Assembly (NCBI RefSeq): GCF_015291665.1
Contig: NZ_CP030048.1
Span: forward strand, 1,798,001 to 1,862,000
DNA: 64,000 nt
Direction of reading: 5' to 3'
Source: Bradyrhizobium sp. CCBAU 53338
Lineage (GTDB): Bacteria; Pseudomonadota; Alphaproteobacteria; Rhizobiales; Xanthobacteraceae
A program made the position numbers and the translations under genes. A model generated the notes under the pieces. That model saw only the letters and a program-made list of their open reading frames with translations, was not told the origin of the DNA and ran no database searches. Below are positions 17,579 through 27,107 of the stretch, piece after piece. Each line of letters begins with the position of its first letter. Position 1 is the first letter of the stretch.

Positions 17579-19186
17579 GTGAACAAGGGAATTGTGGTTG
17601 CCGAGCAGCCCGACGCAGTTGAGGTCGGCGCTCGCATTCTGATGGCTGGCGGCAATGCCGTCGATGCGGCTGTCGCATGTGCTTTCGCACAAGGCGTCGT
17701 TGACCAGATGAACGGAGGCGTGGCCGGCTATGGATGCGCTCAGGTCTATCTTCCCGGGCGGGGCATCCATGATGGCTTGAACTTCCTGTTTCAGGCGCCC
17801 GCAGCTGTGGTCCCTGGCATGTGGAGCCATCTGCTGGAACGCGAGACCCCGGATGGTTTCGGTTTTGTGTTAAAAGGATACATCAACGACTTCGGCTATA
17901 AGTCGATTGCGGTGCCGGGCGCTGTAAAAGGCTGGCACGACCTTCATCGTCGCTTTGGGTGCTTGCCGTGGGGGGAAGTCGTCCAGCCGGCCCTGCGTCT
18001 CGCAGTAGACGGATATCGCATCACGCCTGCCGTGCGCGAACAATGGTTCGTCGTCGATGACGCGGGCCGGGCCGATAACATCCATCGTCTACGTCAGACG
18101 CCGGCTTACGCACATCTGTTCTTTGCTCCCGATGGTGGCGCACTGAAGACGGGTAGCGTGGTGCGCAATGCGGATTATGGTGCGACCCTCGAGACCATTG
18201 CCCGCGATGGCGCAGCCGGCTTCCACACGGGCCGCATCGCTGATGCTATCTCGGAGGATATGGCGAGAAACGGAGGCCTGTTGCGCCGTGATGATCTCGA
18301 GACCTATGAAGTCGAACCCGTAGCGCCGCTATGGGGCGAGTACCGCAGCCATCGAATCAGCGTGCTGCCGCCGCCGACCAGCGGGGCGATGCTGTTGCGT
18401 ATGCTGGGCACACTGCAGCATTTCGACCTTCATGGGATGGGCCACAATACGCCTGACTACATCGCCACGATTGCCGAAGTCATGAAGCGCGCTCAGCTCG
18501 CAAAAGAAAAATTGATCGGAGATCCGCGGCATGACCGCGTAGACGCGGCGGCAATTTTCGATCCCGTGATCTGCCGGCAGGACGCAGACGAGATAAAACG
18601 CGGGGAGCGCGCGCGTATCGAACGTGTGGGTGACGGGGAGGCCAAGACGACCACCCATATTTCGGTGATAGATGCACATGGCAATGCGGTCACCATGACG
18701 CACTCCCTGGGAGCTCAGTCGGGTGTTCTGACCCCTGGGCTGGGCTTTATGTATAACGGCGCTATCGGAATGTTCGATCCTCGGCCCGGCAACTCCCGTT
18801 CCCTCGAGCCCCATCGTCGTCGCGTCACATCCATGACCCCCGCCATGGTTTTCGCCGGAAACCGATTGCGAATGCTCCTCGGTGCTCCGGGGGGATCGCA
18901 TATTCCGATGGGCGTTCTTCAGGTGATTCTCAATGTCGTCGACCACGGCATGTCGATCTCTGACGCAGTCGCCGCACCGAGGTTTTCGGCACCCGGTGAG
19001 GTGATCGATCTGAGCGCCCGGATTCCGGCCTATGTTTCCGATGGGGTAGCAGCGCGCGGGTACCGCATTGCTCGATCGGCGCAGAGCTTCACCGTCGCGA
19101 AGGTTCACGCAATTCTCTGCGGCGATGCGGGCAAACCCGAGGGGGCGGCTGATCCCGGCGGGGGAGGGATGGCTCTGGCCGTGTAG
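17579..19186 (+). CDS. Gamma-glutamyltransferase-family Ntn hydrolase (copy 1)
   Basis: 535 residues from the GTG at 17579, which follows AGGGAG with a 7-nt spacer; an in-frame TTG at 17558 is an alternative. It starts directly with the alpha-subunit fold (EQPDAVEVGARILMAGGNAVDAAVACAFAQG) and has no signal peptide, so it appears cytosolic. The processing site/nucleophile Thr is in KTTTHISVIDAHG (about residues 356-368). Two residues that bind the gamma-glutamyl group in E. coli GGT are not kept: the FRE Arg114 position is Leu (NFLFQAP), and Asp433 is Met (GAIGMFDPRPG). The substrate is therefore probably not glutathione-like; amide or oxamate-type hydrolysis is possible. It precedes the peptide-type importer. 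Confidence 0.85.
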   Translation: MNKGIVVAEQPDAVEVGARILMAGGNAVDAAVACAFAQGVVDQMNGGVAGYGCAQVYLPGRGIHDGLNFLFQAPAAVVPGMWSHLLERETPDGFGFVLKGYINDFGYKSIAVPGAVKGWHDLHRRFGCLPWGEVVQPALRLAVDGYRITPAVREQWFVVDDAGRADNIHRLRQTPAYAHLFFAPDGGALKTGSVVRNADYGATLETIARDGAAGFHTGRIADAISEDMARNGGLLRRDDLETYEVEPVAPLWGEYRSHRISVLPPPTSGAMLLRMLGTLQHFDLHGMGHNTPDYIATIAEVMKRAQLAKEKLIGDPRHDRVDAAAIFDPVICRQDADEIKRGERARIERVGDGEAKTTTHISVIDAHGNAVTMTHSLGAQSGVLTPGLGFMYNGAIGMFDPRPGNSRSLEPHRRRVTSMTPAMVFAGNRLRMLLGAPGGSHIPMGVLQVILNVVDHGMSISDAVAAPRFSAPGEVIDLSARIPAYVSDGVAARGYRIARSAQSFTVAKVHAILCGDAGKPEGAADPGGGGMALAV

Positions 19187-19350
19187 GAAGCTGCAGTTGC
19201 CTGCGGATCCGGATTGGCAGCGCAGCTGCCTTACACCTGCTCCATCGCTTATTCCGATAGACCGCGCCCTGTAATTTGAATTTCCAAAGGCTGAGCCGGC
19301 TCCATAGGCTCGTCATGGTTTGAAACCCCGCCGGCTCCCAGGAGTGCAAC

Positions 19351-20973
19351 ATGGATAGTTCTCGCCGTTCTGCCGCGCCCGTGCCGTTTGGACGCCTCAC
19401 TCGCCGCGGGGCTCTGCTTGGGGCGACGGCTGCACTGATCGGAGCTTCAATTCCTGCTGGAGCGGCGGCGCCGAAGACGATCCGGGCCGTCATGCACGCG
19501 CCGTTGCGTCTGATCGATCCGATCACGTCGACGGCCTATATTTCCCGCGATCACGGCTACATGATCTACGATACGCTCGTCGCCGCCGATGACAATTTTC
19601 AGCCCCAGCCGCAAATGGCCGAGTGGACGATCTCGGACGACAAGCTCACATACACATTCACGCTTCGCGATGGTCTGGCCTGGCATGACGGCCCGGCTGT
19701 GACTGCGGAGGATTGCGTCGCCTCGATCAAGCGCTGGTGGCAGCGCGACACCATGGGGCAACTGCTGGCGAACTATGCCGCCTCCCTCGAGGCATCCGAT
19801 CCGCGGACGATCGTCCTGAAGCTGAAGCAGCCGGTCGGCTTCGTTCTCGATGCGCTGGGCAAGCCGTCGTCGAACGTGCCGTTCATGATGCCGAAGCGGG
19901 TGGCCGATACGCCCGCCACGCAGCCGATCACTGAAACGATTGGATCGGGGCCCTTCAAGTTCGTGAAGGAAGAGTTCCAGCCCGGAGTCCGTTCGGTCTA
20001 CGTCAAGAACGAGAAGTACATCCCGCGCAAGGAAAAGCCCAGTTGGACCTCCGGCGGCAAGGTCGTGAAGGTCGATCGCGTGGAATGGATCGTCATGCCG
20101 GACGCCCAGACCGCCATCAATGCTCTGGCGAACGGCGAGATCGACTATATCGACGAGCCGCAGGTTGATCTGCTCAAATTGTTCGAGGGCAGCAATGACG
20201 TCGTCGTCAAGAATAACAACAAGTTCGGTCTGCAGGTCCTTGCGCGCATGAACTTCCTTGCGGCGCCATTCACGAACGAGAAGATCAGGCGAGCGGCGAT
20301 GCTCGCGTTCAAGCAAGAGAATTTTCTCGCCGCTATGGTGGGAGATCCTTCGGGCTACAAGGTGTGCGGGGCCATGTTCGTGTGCGGCACGGCGCTGGCT
20401 ACCGACACGGGCTCCGAATCGCTGGTCAAAGGCGACGGAATGGCCGAGGCTCGCAGGCTCCTCAAGGAAGCGAACTACGACGGGAAACCGATCAGGATCA
20501 TTCAGCCCACCGACGTCAACACGCAGAAGGCGCAGCCTATCGTCGGGGCGCAAGCCCTCAAGGACGCCGGCTTCAATGTCGAGCTTCTGCCGATGGACTG
20601 GCAGACCGCCGTGGCAACGCGCGGCAATTCCAAGCTGGCGCAGGAGGGTGGCTGGCACATGTTCTTTACCGCCCTGGGCGGTGCGGAAATGTCCAATCCG
20701 CTGACGAGCGCGCCTTTGAATGCGATAGGCGCTGCCGGCTATCCCGGCTGGCCCGACGACAAGGAAATCCAGGCACTCCGGATTCGTTTCGCGGAAGCAG
20801 GAAACCTGGACGAGCGAAAGAAGGTCGCGGCGGAGTTGCAGAAGCTCGCCTACGAGCAAGTGATCTACATCCCGCTCGGCCAAATCGCGACGCCCGCCGC
20901 ATGGAGTTCCAAGTTGACCGGCGTGCTGGATGGACCAGCCGTGCCTTACTTCTGGAACATGGATAAATCCTGA
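19351..20973 (+). CDS. Peptide-type ABC transporter substrate-binding protein (SBP family 5)
   Basis: 540 residues. The N-terminus has a twin-arginine-type signal (RLTRRGALLGATAALIGASI...AGA). The DppA/OppA-like mature domain is FRL-type: YDTLVAADDNFQPQPQMAEW, LRDGLAWHDGPAVTAEDCVAS and IGSGPFKFVKEEF are the usual landmarks. A CCCAGGAG site precedes the ATG. It is first of the importer genes, 164 nt after the hydrolase gene. Its periplasmic ligand may be a short peptide or an amide conjugate. Confidence 0.92.
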   Translation: MDSSRRSAAPVPFGRLTRRGALLGATAALIGASIPAGAAAPKTIRAVMHAPLRLIDPITSTAYISRDHGYMIYDTLVAADDNFQPQPQMAEWTISDDKLTYTFTLRDGLAWHDGPAVTAEDCVASIKRWWQRDTMGQLLANYAASLEASDPRTIVLKLKQPVGFVLDALGKPSSNVPFMMPKRVADTPATQPITETIGSGPFKFVKEEFQPGVRSVYVKNEKYIPRKEKPSWTSGGKVVKVDRVEWIVMPDAQTAINALANGEIDYIDEPQVDLLKLFEGSNDVVVKNNNKFGLQVLARMNFLAAPFTNEKIRRAAMLAFKQENFLAAMVGDPSGYKVCGAMFVCGTALATDTGSESLVKGDGMAEARRLLKEANYDGKPIRIIQPTDVNTQKAQPIVGAQALKDAGFNVELLPMDWQTAVATRGNSKLAQEGGWHMFFTALGGAEMSNPLTSAPLNAIGAAGYPGWPDDKEIQALRIRFAEAGNLDERKKVAAELQKLAYEQVIYIPLGQIATPAAWSSKLTGVLDGPAVPYFWNMDKS

Positions 20974-21035
20974 TGGAGCATCGCCCTTGGGCGCTCGCTC
21001 TGCACTGGAAGGCGAGCATGCGCTAACGCCACCCG

Positions 21036-21989
21036 ATGAAGGCTCCCATGTTTGGTTTTATTCTGCGACGCATCTTCGCCTCGATTCCGGTCATGTTCGT
21101 CGTGACGGTGACAATCTTCATGCTGCTTCGCCTGACACCCGGCGATCCCGCATCCGTGATTGCCGGCGACAACGCGACGGCGGAGCAACTTGCTCGCATC
21201 CGCGCACAGCTTGGGCTTGACCTGCCGCTGCAGCAGCAATTCTTCGATTGGATGTGGCGCCTGCTTCACGCCGATTTCGGAACCTCCATCATCTCCGGAA
21301 CACCGGTTTCGACGCTGATTGCCGATCGGATCGAGCCAACATTCAGCCTCGCGCTGGCGACGATCACGCTGTCGGTCATCATCGCCGTACCGTTGGGTGC
21401 CTTAGCTGCCGCGCGGCATGGTACTTGGGTGGATCGAGCCGTGATCGCGCTTTCTGTCCTTGGCTTCTCGATTCCGGTGTTTGTCATCGGGTACGGCTTG
21501 ATTCAGATCTTCGCCGTCGACCTTCGCTGGCTGCCCGTTCAGGGCTTTCGCAGTATCCGGTCCGGTTTGGCGGAGTTCAGCCTGCGTATGGTCATGCCGA
21601 CGCTCGCGCTCACTTTCCTCTACGTCGCACTGATTGCCCGCATCACTCGAACGAGTTTGCTCGAGGTGCTCGGCGAGGACTACATCCGCACGGCGCGTGC
21701 CAAGGGCATTTCGGAGCGAACCGTATTCATGCGTCACGCGCTGCGGAATGCTGCGGTGCCAATCATCACAGTTATCGGCATCGGCTTCGCTCTCCTCGTC
21801 AGTGGTGTCGTCGTGACCGAGAGCGTGTTCAACCTGCCCGGTGTTGGTCGGCTGACGATCGATGCGGTCCTCGCCCGCGATTATCCAGTGGTGCAGGCCG
21901 TGATCCTCCTGTCGAGCTTGCTTTACGTGCTGATCAACCTGGCCATCGACGTTATCTACGTGCTGGTCGACCCGCGGATTCGATACTGA
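21036..21989 (+). CDS. Peptide-type ABC transporter permease (DppB-like)
   Basis: 317 residues, six-helix BPD_transp_1 permease. The N-terminal region MLLRLTPGDPASVIAGDNATAEQLARIRAQLGL and the EAA-type loop YIRTARAKGISERTVFMRHALRNA are as in DppB. ATG 21036 or ATG 21048 may be the start. The stop overlaps the next ATG by 1 nt (TGATG). Confidence 0.92.
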   Translation: MKAPMFGFILRRIFASIPVMFVVTVTIFMLLRLTPGDPASVIAGDNATAEQLARIRAQLGLDLPLQQQFFDWMWRLLHADFGTSIISGTPVSTLIADRIEPTFSLALATITLSVIIAVPLGALAAARHGTWVDRAVIALSVLGFSIPVFVIGYGLIQIFAVDLRWLPVQGFRSIRSGLAEFSLRMVMPTLALTFLYVALIARITRTSLLEVLGEDYIRTARAKGISERTVFMRHALRNAAVPIITVIGIGFALLVSGVVVTESVFNLPGVGRLTIDAVLARDYPVVQAVILLSSLLYVLINLAIDVIYVLVDPRIRY

Positions 21990-22879
21990 TGAGCCTCAAT
22001 TCGCACCTCGAACCAGTCGAGCCGAGGCGGTTCAGTCCGTTTTTCCTCGCGCCGGCGCTCGCGCAGGCCCCGTTGGTGGCGCTGTCCGGCGCCATCTTGA
22101 TCGCGATCCTGGCCATGGCGCTGCTGGCCCCATGGCTGGCGCCTCACGATCCCGCCCTGCTGAGCCCGCTGATGCGGCTGAAGCAGGCGAGCGCCCAATA
22201 TCCGCTCGGAAACGATGCCTACGGCCGTGATCTGCTCTCGAGAGTACTCTACGGCGCGAGAGTGTCCCTCGGTATCGGGCTCGGAGCTGCGCTGTGCAGC
22301 GTCGCGGTTGGACTCGCCATCGGGCTCCTTGCGGGATTCATCAGGTGGCTCGATTCCATCATGATGCGCGTGGTGGATGGATTGATGGCGATCCCGAACG
22401 TGTTGCTCGCAATCACCATCGTAACACTTTCGGGGGCGAGCCTGACGACGGTGTTGATCGCCATTACATTGCCGGAGATTCCACGCATCATCAGGCTCGT
22501 TCGGTCGGTCGTGCTGACGGTTCGCGAGGAGCCTTACGTGGAGGCCGCGATCGCGCTTGGCACCTCGACCCCGCGCATCCTGTGGCGGCATTTGATGCCG
22601 AACACGTTCGCGCCACTGATCGTCCAGGGTAGCTATGTCTGTGCATCGGCCATTCTCACTGAGGCCGTGCTCTCCTTCCTCGGCACAGGCATCAACCCGG
22701 TGACCCCCAGTTGGGGAAACATCATGGCCGAGGGTCGGAGCTATTTCCGCCTGCGGCCGGAGTTGATCTTCTGGCCGGGGCTGTGTCTGTCGCTGACGAT
22801 CCTGTCGATCAACATTCTCGGCGACGCGTTGCGCGACAAGCTCGACCCTCGTCTGGTTAAGCGTGGGGAAGGACGGTGA
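21989..22879 (+). CDS. Peptide-type ABC transporter permease (DppC-like)
   Basis: 296 residues starting MSLNSHLEPVEPRRFSPF. The frame is open for 740 nt upstream, but that part overlaps the DppB gene, so the coupled ATG is chosen. It has the N-terminal helix plus PLGNDAYGRDLLSRVLYGARVSLGIG, the DppC-type landmark, and the EAA loop YVEAAIALGTSTPRILWRHLMPN. It forms the channel with DppB. Confidence 0.92.
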   Translation: MSLNSHLEPVEPRRFSPFFLAPALAQAPLVALSGAILIAILAMALLAPWLAPHDPALLSPLMRLKQASAQYPLGNDAYGRDLLSRVLYGARVSLGIGLGAALCSVAVGLAIGLLAGFIRWLDSIMMRVVDGLMAIPNVLLAITIVTLSGASLTTVLIAITLPEIPRIIRLVRSVVLTVREEPYVEAAIALGTSTPRILWRHLMPNTFAPLIVQGSYVCASAILTEAVLSFLGTGINPVTPSWGNIMAEGRSYFRLRPELIFWPGLCLSLTILSINILGDALRDKLDPRLVKRGEGR

Positions 22880-24525
22880 GCGGCGTGTCACTACTCTCGT
22901 TGCGGAACCTGTCCGTGGCTGACGCATCAGGCCGGGTTGTCGTCCGCGACCTTTCGATCGACGTTCATCCGGGCGAGACGATGTGTCTGGTCGGCGAATC
23001 CGGATCGGGCAAATCGGTTACGTCGCTCGCGGTCATGGGACTGCTTCCGCGCGGCACACTGCGGCCCGTCGGAGGCGAAATCCTGCTGGCGGAAGAGAGC
23101 CTGCTTGCAGCCGGCGAGACGCGCCTGCGGGCATTGCGCGCGACAAGCATGGCCATGATCTTTCAAGAGCCGATGACGGCGCTCAATCCGATCGAGCGGG
23201 TCGGCAACCAGATCGACGAGGTGCTGCGCGCCCATACCTCCCTCGGGGCCCGCGAAAGACGATCGCGCATCCTAAGCATGCTGGAAGAGGTCCATCTGCC
23301 GGACGTCGAGCGAATTTGTCGTTCTTTCCCGCATGAGATGTCGGGCGGCCAGCGTCAGCGCATCATGATCGCGATGGCGCTGATCCTGCGTCCGCGGCTA
23401 CTCATCGCCGACGAGCCGACCACCGCACTCGACGTGACCACGCAGAAGCAGATCATCGGATTGATCAAGGAGCTGCGCGAAAACCACGGAACCGCCGTTC
23501 TGTTCATTACCCATGACATGGGTGTCGTTCGCGAGATCGCGGACCGCGTCACGGTGATGCGCAACGGGGCCATCGTGGAGTCCGGGTCGGCGCAGGATGT
23601 CCTGGCGACGCCGCGCGAGGAATACACACGCCGGCTTCTCGCAGCCGTACCGAGCCTTGTGCCGCGCCAGCGCCGCCCCGAAACCGGCTCCAAGGTCTTG
23701 TTGCAGGTTCGCGGCCTTGGCAAGCGCTACGGGCTCCGTTCAATGTGGGGTAAGCCGCGTCAGGTCGTGGCGGCACGGGACGTCGACTTCTCGCTGCGTG
23801 CCGGACGCACATTGGGCATCGTCGGCGAATCGGGTTCCGGGAAGTCGACGGTGGCGCGATGCGCGATCAGACTGACGAATGCCAGCGAAGGGACGATCGA
23901 CCTCGACGGTCAATCGGTGACCGGCGGGTCGCCGCGCGATCTCAGGCTGCTGCGCCGTCGTGTGCAGATGGTCTTCCAGGATCCGTATCGTTCGCTGAAC
24001 CCGAGGATGCGCGTCGGCGACTCGATCATCGAAGGGCCGACCAATTATGGTGTTCCCCGCAGCGAAGCCATGATCGAAGCTCGCCGACTGCTCGAGCTGG
24101 TCGGCCTTCCGGCTGACGCAGTCAAGCGGTATCCGCACCAGTTTTCCGGTGGACAACGACAACGCATCGCTATCGCAAGAGCCTTGGCGATGAAGCCGGA
24201 GGTCCTCGTCGCCGATGAGGCGGTCTCGGCGCTCGATGTTTCGGTCCAGTCCCAAGTGCTTGAGCTATTGCGCGACGTGCAGGAGCGGTTTGGGCTCGGA
24301 ATCCTGTTCATTACCCACGATTTGCGGGTTGCCGCCCAGATCTGTGACGAGATCATCGTGATGAAGAGCGGCAGTATCGTCGAGCAGGGACCGGCAGATG
24401 CGGTACTCGGCAAGCCGCAGGCGCAGTACACGCGCCTGCTGTTCGAGGCCGCTCCCGGCCGCCAGTGGGATTTCGCCAATTGTCGCCCGATTCAGCCGAC
24501 GGCGCTCGCGGTGGCGGCGGAATGA
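22876..24525 (+). CDS. Fused peptide ABC transporter ATPase (DppD-DppF-like)
   Basis: 549 residues, both ATPase domains in one chain. Domain 1 has Walker A GESGSGKSV (40-48), signature MSGGQRQR (155-162) and Walker B LLIADEP. Domain 2 has Walker A GESGSGKST (317-325), signature FSGGQRQRIAIARAL and Walker B VLVADEA, where Ala replaces the usual Pro. The GTG start overlaps the permease stop by 4 nt. The oligopeptide/dipeptide C-terminal extension is short (QYTRLLFEAAPG). It energises the importer. Confidence 0.92.
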   Translation: MSGVSLLSLRNLSVADASGRVVVRDLSIDVHPGETMCLVGESGSGKSVTSLAVMGLLPRGTLRPVGGEILLAEESLLAAGETRLRALRATSMAMIFQEPMTALNPIERVGNQIDEVLRAHTSLGARERRSRILSMLEEVHLPDVERICRSFPHEMSGGQRQRIMIAMALILRPRLLIADEPTTALDVTTQKQIIGLIKELRENHGTAVLFITHDMGVVREIADRVTVMRNGAIVESGSAQDVLATPREEYTRRLLAAVPSLVPRQRRPETGSKVLLQVRGLGKRYGLRSMWGKPRQVVAARDVDFSLRAGRTLGIVGESGSGKSTVARCAIRLTNASEGTIDLDGQSVTGGSPRDLRLLRRRVQMVFQDPYRSLNPRMRVGDSIIEGPTNYGVPRSEAMIEARRLLELVGLPADAVKRYPHQFSGGQRQRIAIARALAMKPEVLVADEAVSALDVSVQSQVLELLRDVQERFGLGILFITHDLRVAAQICDEIIVMKSGSIVEQGPADAVLGKPQAQYTRLLFEAAPGRQWDFANCRPIQPTALAVAAE

Positions 24526-24569
24526 TCCGATCGACCGCCGGTCGCTCCAACCCAGCAGAAGGACTCCTT

Positions 24570-25643
24570 GTGTCCCGCTCGTATCGTATCTCGGTGATTC
24601 CCGGTGACGGCATTGGCAATGAGGTGATGCCTGAAGGCGTGAGGGTGCTCGAACATGTCGCGGCGCTGTTCGGCTTCTCGCTGAAACTGGACTGGTACGA
24701 TTTCGCGTCGTGCGACTACTATCTCAAGCATGGCGCGATGCTGCCTCCCGATTGGAAAGAGAAGATCGGCGGCTCGGATGCAATCTACTTTGGTGCCGTT
24801 GGCTGGCCGGAAAAGGTGCCAGACCACATCTCGCTGTGGGGCTCGCTTCTTCAGTTCCGACGTGAGTTCGATCAGTATGTGAACCTTCGGCCGGTCCGCC
24901 TGATGCCCGGGGTTCCCTGTCCGCTGGTCGGCCGGAAGCCTGGTGATATCGACTTCTGGGTCGTTCGCGAGAACACGGAAGGCGAGTATTCCAGCATCGG
25001 CGGACGCATGTTCCCGGGAACGGACCGCGAGATCGTGATGCAGGAAACGGTCATGAGCCGCCAGGGCGTGGACCGTGTGCTGAAATTCGCCTTCGATCTC
25101 GCGTCAAGGACCTCGCGGCGGCATCTGACCTCGGCGACCAAGTCGAATGGCATCTCCATCACGATGCCGTATTGGGACGAGCGGGTCCGGGAGATGGCCG
25201 CTCAATACCCCGACGTGCGCTGGGACCAATATCACATCGACATTCTGACCGCGCATTTCGTTCTCAACCCGAACCGCTTCAATGTCGTTGTGGCGTCGAA
25301 CCTGTTCGGGGACATTTTGTCGGATCTCGGTCCGGCCTGCACCGGAACGATCGGCATCGCCCCCTCAGCCAATCTCAATCCGGAGCGAGGCTATCCATCC
25401 GTGTTCGAGCCGGTCCACGGCTCGGCGCCCGACATCTTTGGTCAGAACATCGCCAATCCGATCGGACAGATCTGGTCGGGCGCCATGCTGCTGGAGCATC
25501 TCGGCGAGACCCAGGCGGCCCGATCCATCGTAGCCGCGATCGAACGGATACTGGTCGAGCCGGCGCTCAGGACACGAGATCTGGGTGGTCGCGCCAGCAC
25601 GCAGGAATGTGGCAAGGCGATCAGCGAGGCGCTCGATCGCTGA
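24570..25643 (+). CDS. dmlA: D-malate/tartrate dehydrogenase (decarboxylating), DmlA-like
   Basis: 357 residues from the GTG at 24570, which follows AGAAGGA with a 6-nt spacer. An ATG at 24522 that overlaps the ATPase stop is possible but has no site. It belongs to the isocitrate/isopropylmalate dehydrogenase fold and matches the tartrate/D-malate subfamily closely: GDGIGNEVMPEG (12-23), YFGAVGWPEKVPDHISLWGS, VVRENTEGEYSSIGGR, TSATKSNG and the metal site NLFGDILSDLGPACTGTIG. Known reactions of the family are D-malate to pyruvate + CO2, or tartrate oxidation, with NAD. It ends the importer operon and converges, 3 nt apart, with the aldehyde dehydrogenase gene. Confidence 0.88.
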   Translation: MSRSYRISVIPGDGIGNEVMPEGVRVLEHVAALFGFSLKLDWYDFASCDYYLKHGAMLPPDWKEKIGGSDAIYFGAVGWPEKVPDHISLWGSLLQFRREFDQYVNLRPVRLMPGVPCPLVGRKPGDIDFWVVRENTEGEYSSIGGRMFPGTDREIVMQETVMSRQGVDRVLKFAFDLASRTSRRHLTSATKSNGISITMPYWDERVREMAAQYPDVRWDQYHIDILTAHFVLNPNRFNVVVASNLFGDILSDLGPACTGTIGIAPSANLNPERGYPSVFEPVHGSAPDIFGQNIANPIGQIWSGAMLLEHLGETQAARSIVAAIERILVEPALRTRDLGGRASTQECGKAISEALDR

Positions 25644-25646
25644 TTG

Positions 25647-27107
25647 TCAGGATGCCGCCAGGCCATCGAGCATCAGGTACTTCAGCTCGGTATATTCCTC
25701 GATGCCATGGCGGGATCCTTCCCGCCCGAGCCCGCTCTGCTTGACGCCCCCGAAGGGCGCGACCTCGTTCGAGATGGCGCCCGTGTTGATCCCGACCATG
25801 CCGTATTCGAGGGCCTCGCTGACGCGGAAGATCCTGCCGACGTCACGCGTATAGAGATATGCCGCAAGTCCGGAAGCCGTGTCGTTCGCAGCCGCGATAA
25901 TTTCGGCTTCGGCCTCGAAGCGGATGACACCGGCAACGGGACCGAAGGTCTCTTCCTGTGTCATCTTCATGCCGGCTTTCACGCCGGCAAGAACCGTCGG
26001 TTCGTAGAAGGTTCCGCCGAGACCGTGCCTGCGGCCACCGGTCACGACCCGCGCGCCGGAGCGGACGGCGTCAGAGACGTGATCTTCGACCTTCCTGACG
26101 GCATCCATCGTAATGAGCGGCCCCTGGACGACGTCGCTGTCGAGGCCGTTGCCGACCTTCATCTGCCCGACCCGTTCCGCCAGACGAGACAGGAACGCAT
26201 CGTGAATGCCGGCCTGGACATAGATGCGGTTTGCGCACACGCAGGTCTGTCCCATGTTGCGAAACTTGGAAACCATGGCCCCCTCAACAGCGGCATCGAT
26301 ATCGGCATCGTCGAAGACGATGAAGGGTGAGTTGCCGCCGAGCTCGAGCGCGACCTTCTTCACCGTGGACGCACACTGGCGCATCAGCAGCTTGCCCACC
26401 TCTGTCGATCCGGTGAAGCTGACCAGTCGAACGGCGGGGTGACTGGTCAGCACGCCGCCGATCTCTACGGCGTCGCCTGTAAGGACATTGAGGACGCCCG
26501 CGGGAAGTCCTGCGCGCTCGGCAAGCATCGCGAGCGCGAGTGCCGAAAGAGGGGTCTCTGGTGCCGGCTTCACGACCGCGGTGCACCCGGCCGCGAGCGC
26601 CGGCGCAACCTTTCGCGTGATCATGGCTGCGGGAAAGTTCCAGGGCGTGATCGCCGCGACGACGCCGACAGGCTGGCGGACGACCATGATGCGGGAGTTT
26701 GCGCGCGGCGAAGGTATGGTCTCGCCGTAGACGCGCTTGGCCTCCTCGGCGAAGAACTCGACGAAGGATGCGGCATAATCGATTTCGCCGCGAGCCTCAG
26801 CCAGCGGTTTTCCCTGCTCGAGCGTCATGAGCAGCGCGAGGTCGTCACGCGCGGCATTGATGAGCTCGAACCATCGCTTGAGCACAGCCGAGCGCGTCTT
26901 CGCCGTGGAGCGCGACCAGGCCGGGAACGCCTGTTCGGCTGACAGGATTGCTGCATCGGTCTCCGCCGCGCCAAACCGCGGAACGCGGGCGACGACAGCC
27001 CCGGTGGCCGGATTCATAATCGGGTCCGCCGCTTCGCCGCACCATTTCCCTCCGACGAAGCAACGCTCGGAGAGCAACGCCGGATCGCGCAAGGAGATCG
27101 AGGTCAT
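25647..27107 (-). CDS. NAD(P)-dependent semialdehyde dehydrogenase (GabD-like)
   Basis: 486 residues of the ALDH superfamily. It has the Rossmann/NAD signature ITPWNFPAAMITRKVAPALAAG (153-174), catalytic Glu255 in LELGGNSP and catalytic Cys289 in GQTCVCANR. It is closest in style to succinate-semialdehyde dehydrogenase. It is the last gene of the five-gene operon and overlaps the PLP-enzyme gene by 4 nt. In that setting it probably oxidises the aldehyde released by the phospholyase, for example 2-aminoadipate semialdehyde, succinate semialdehyde or acetaldehyde, to the acid. Confidence 0.88.
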   Translation of the reverse strand: MTSISLRDPALLSERCFVGGKWCGEAADPIMNPATGAVVARVPRFGAAETDAAILSAEQAFPAWSRSTAKTRSAVLKRWFELINAARDDLALLMTLEQGKPLAEARGEIDYAASFVEFFAEEAKRVYGETIPSPRANSRIMVVRQPVGVVAAITPWNFPAAMITRKVAPALAAGCTAVVKPAPETPLSALALAMLAERAGLPAGVLNVLTGDAVEIGGVLTSHPAVRLVSFTGSTEVGKLLMRQCASTVKKVALELGGNSPFIVFDDADIDAAVEGAMVSKFRNMGQTCVCANRIYVQAGIHDAFLSRLAERVGQMKVGNGLDSDVVQGPLITMDAVRKVEDHVSDAVRSGARVVTGGRRHGLGGTFYEPTVLAGVKAGMKMTQEETFGPVAGVIRFEAEAEIIAAANDTASGLAAYLYTRDVGRIFRVSEALEYGMVGINTGAISNEVAPFGGVKQSGLGREGSRHGIEEYTELKYLMLDGLAAS

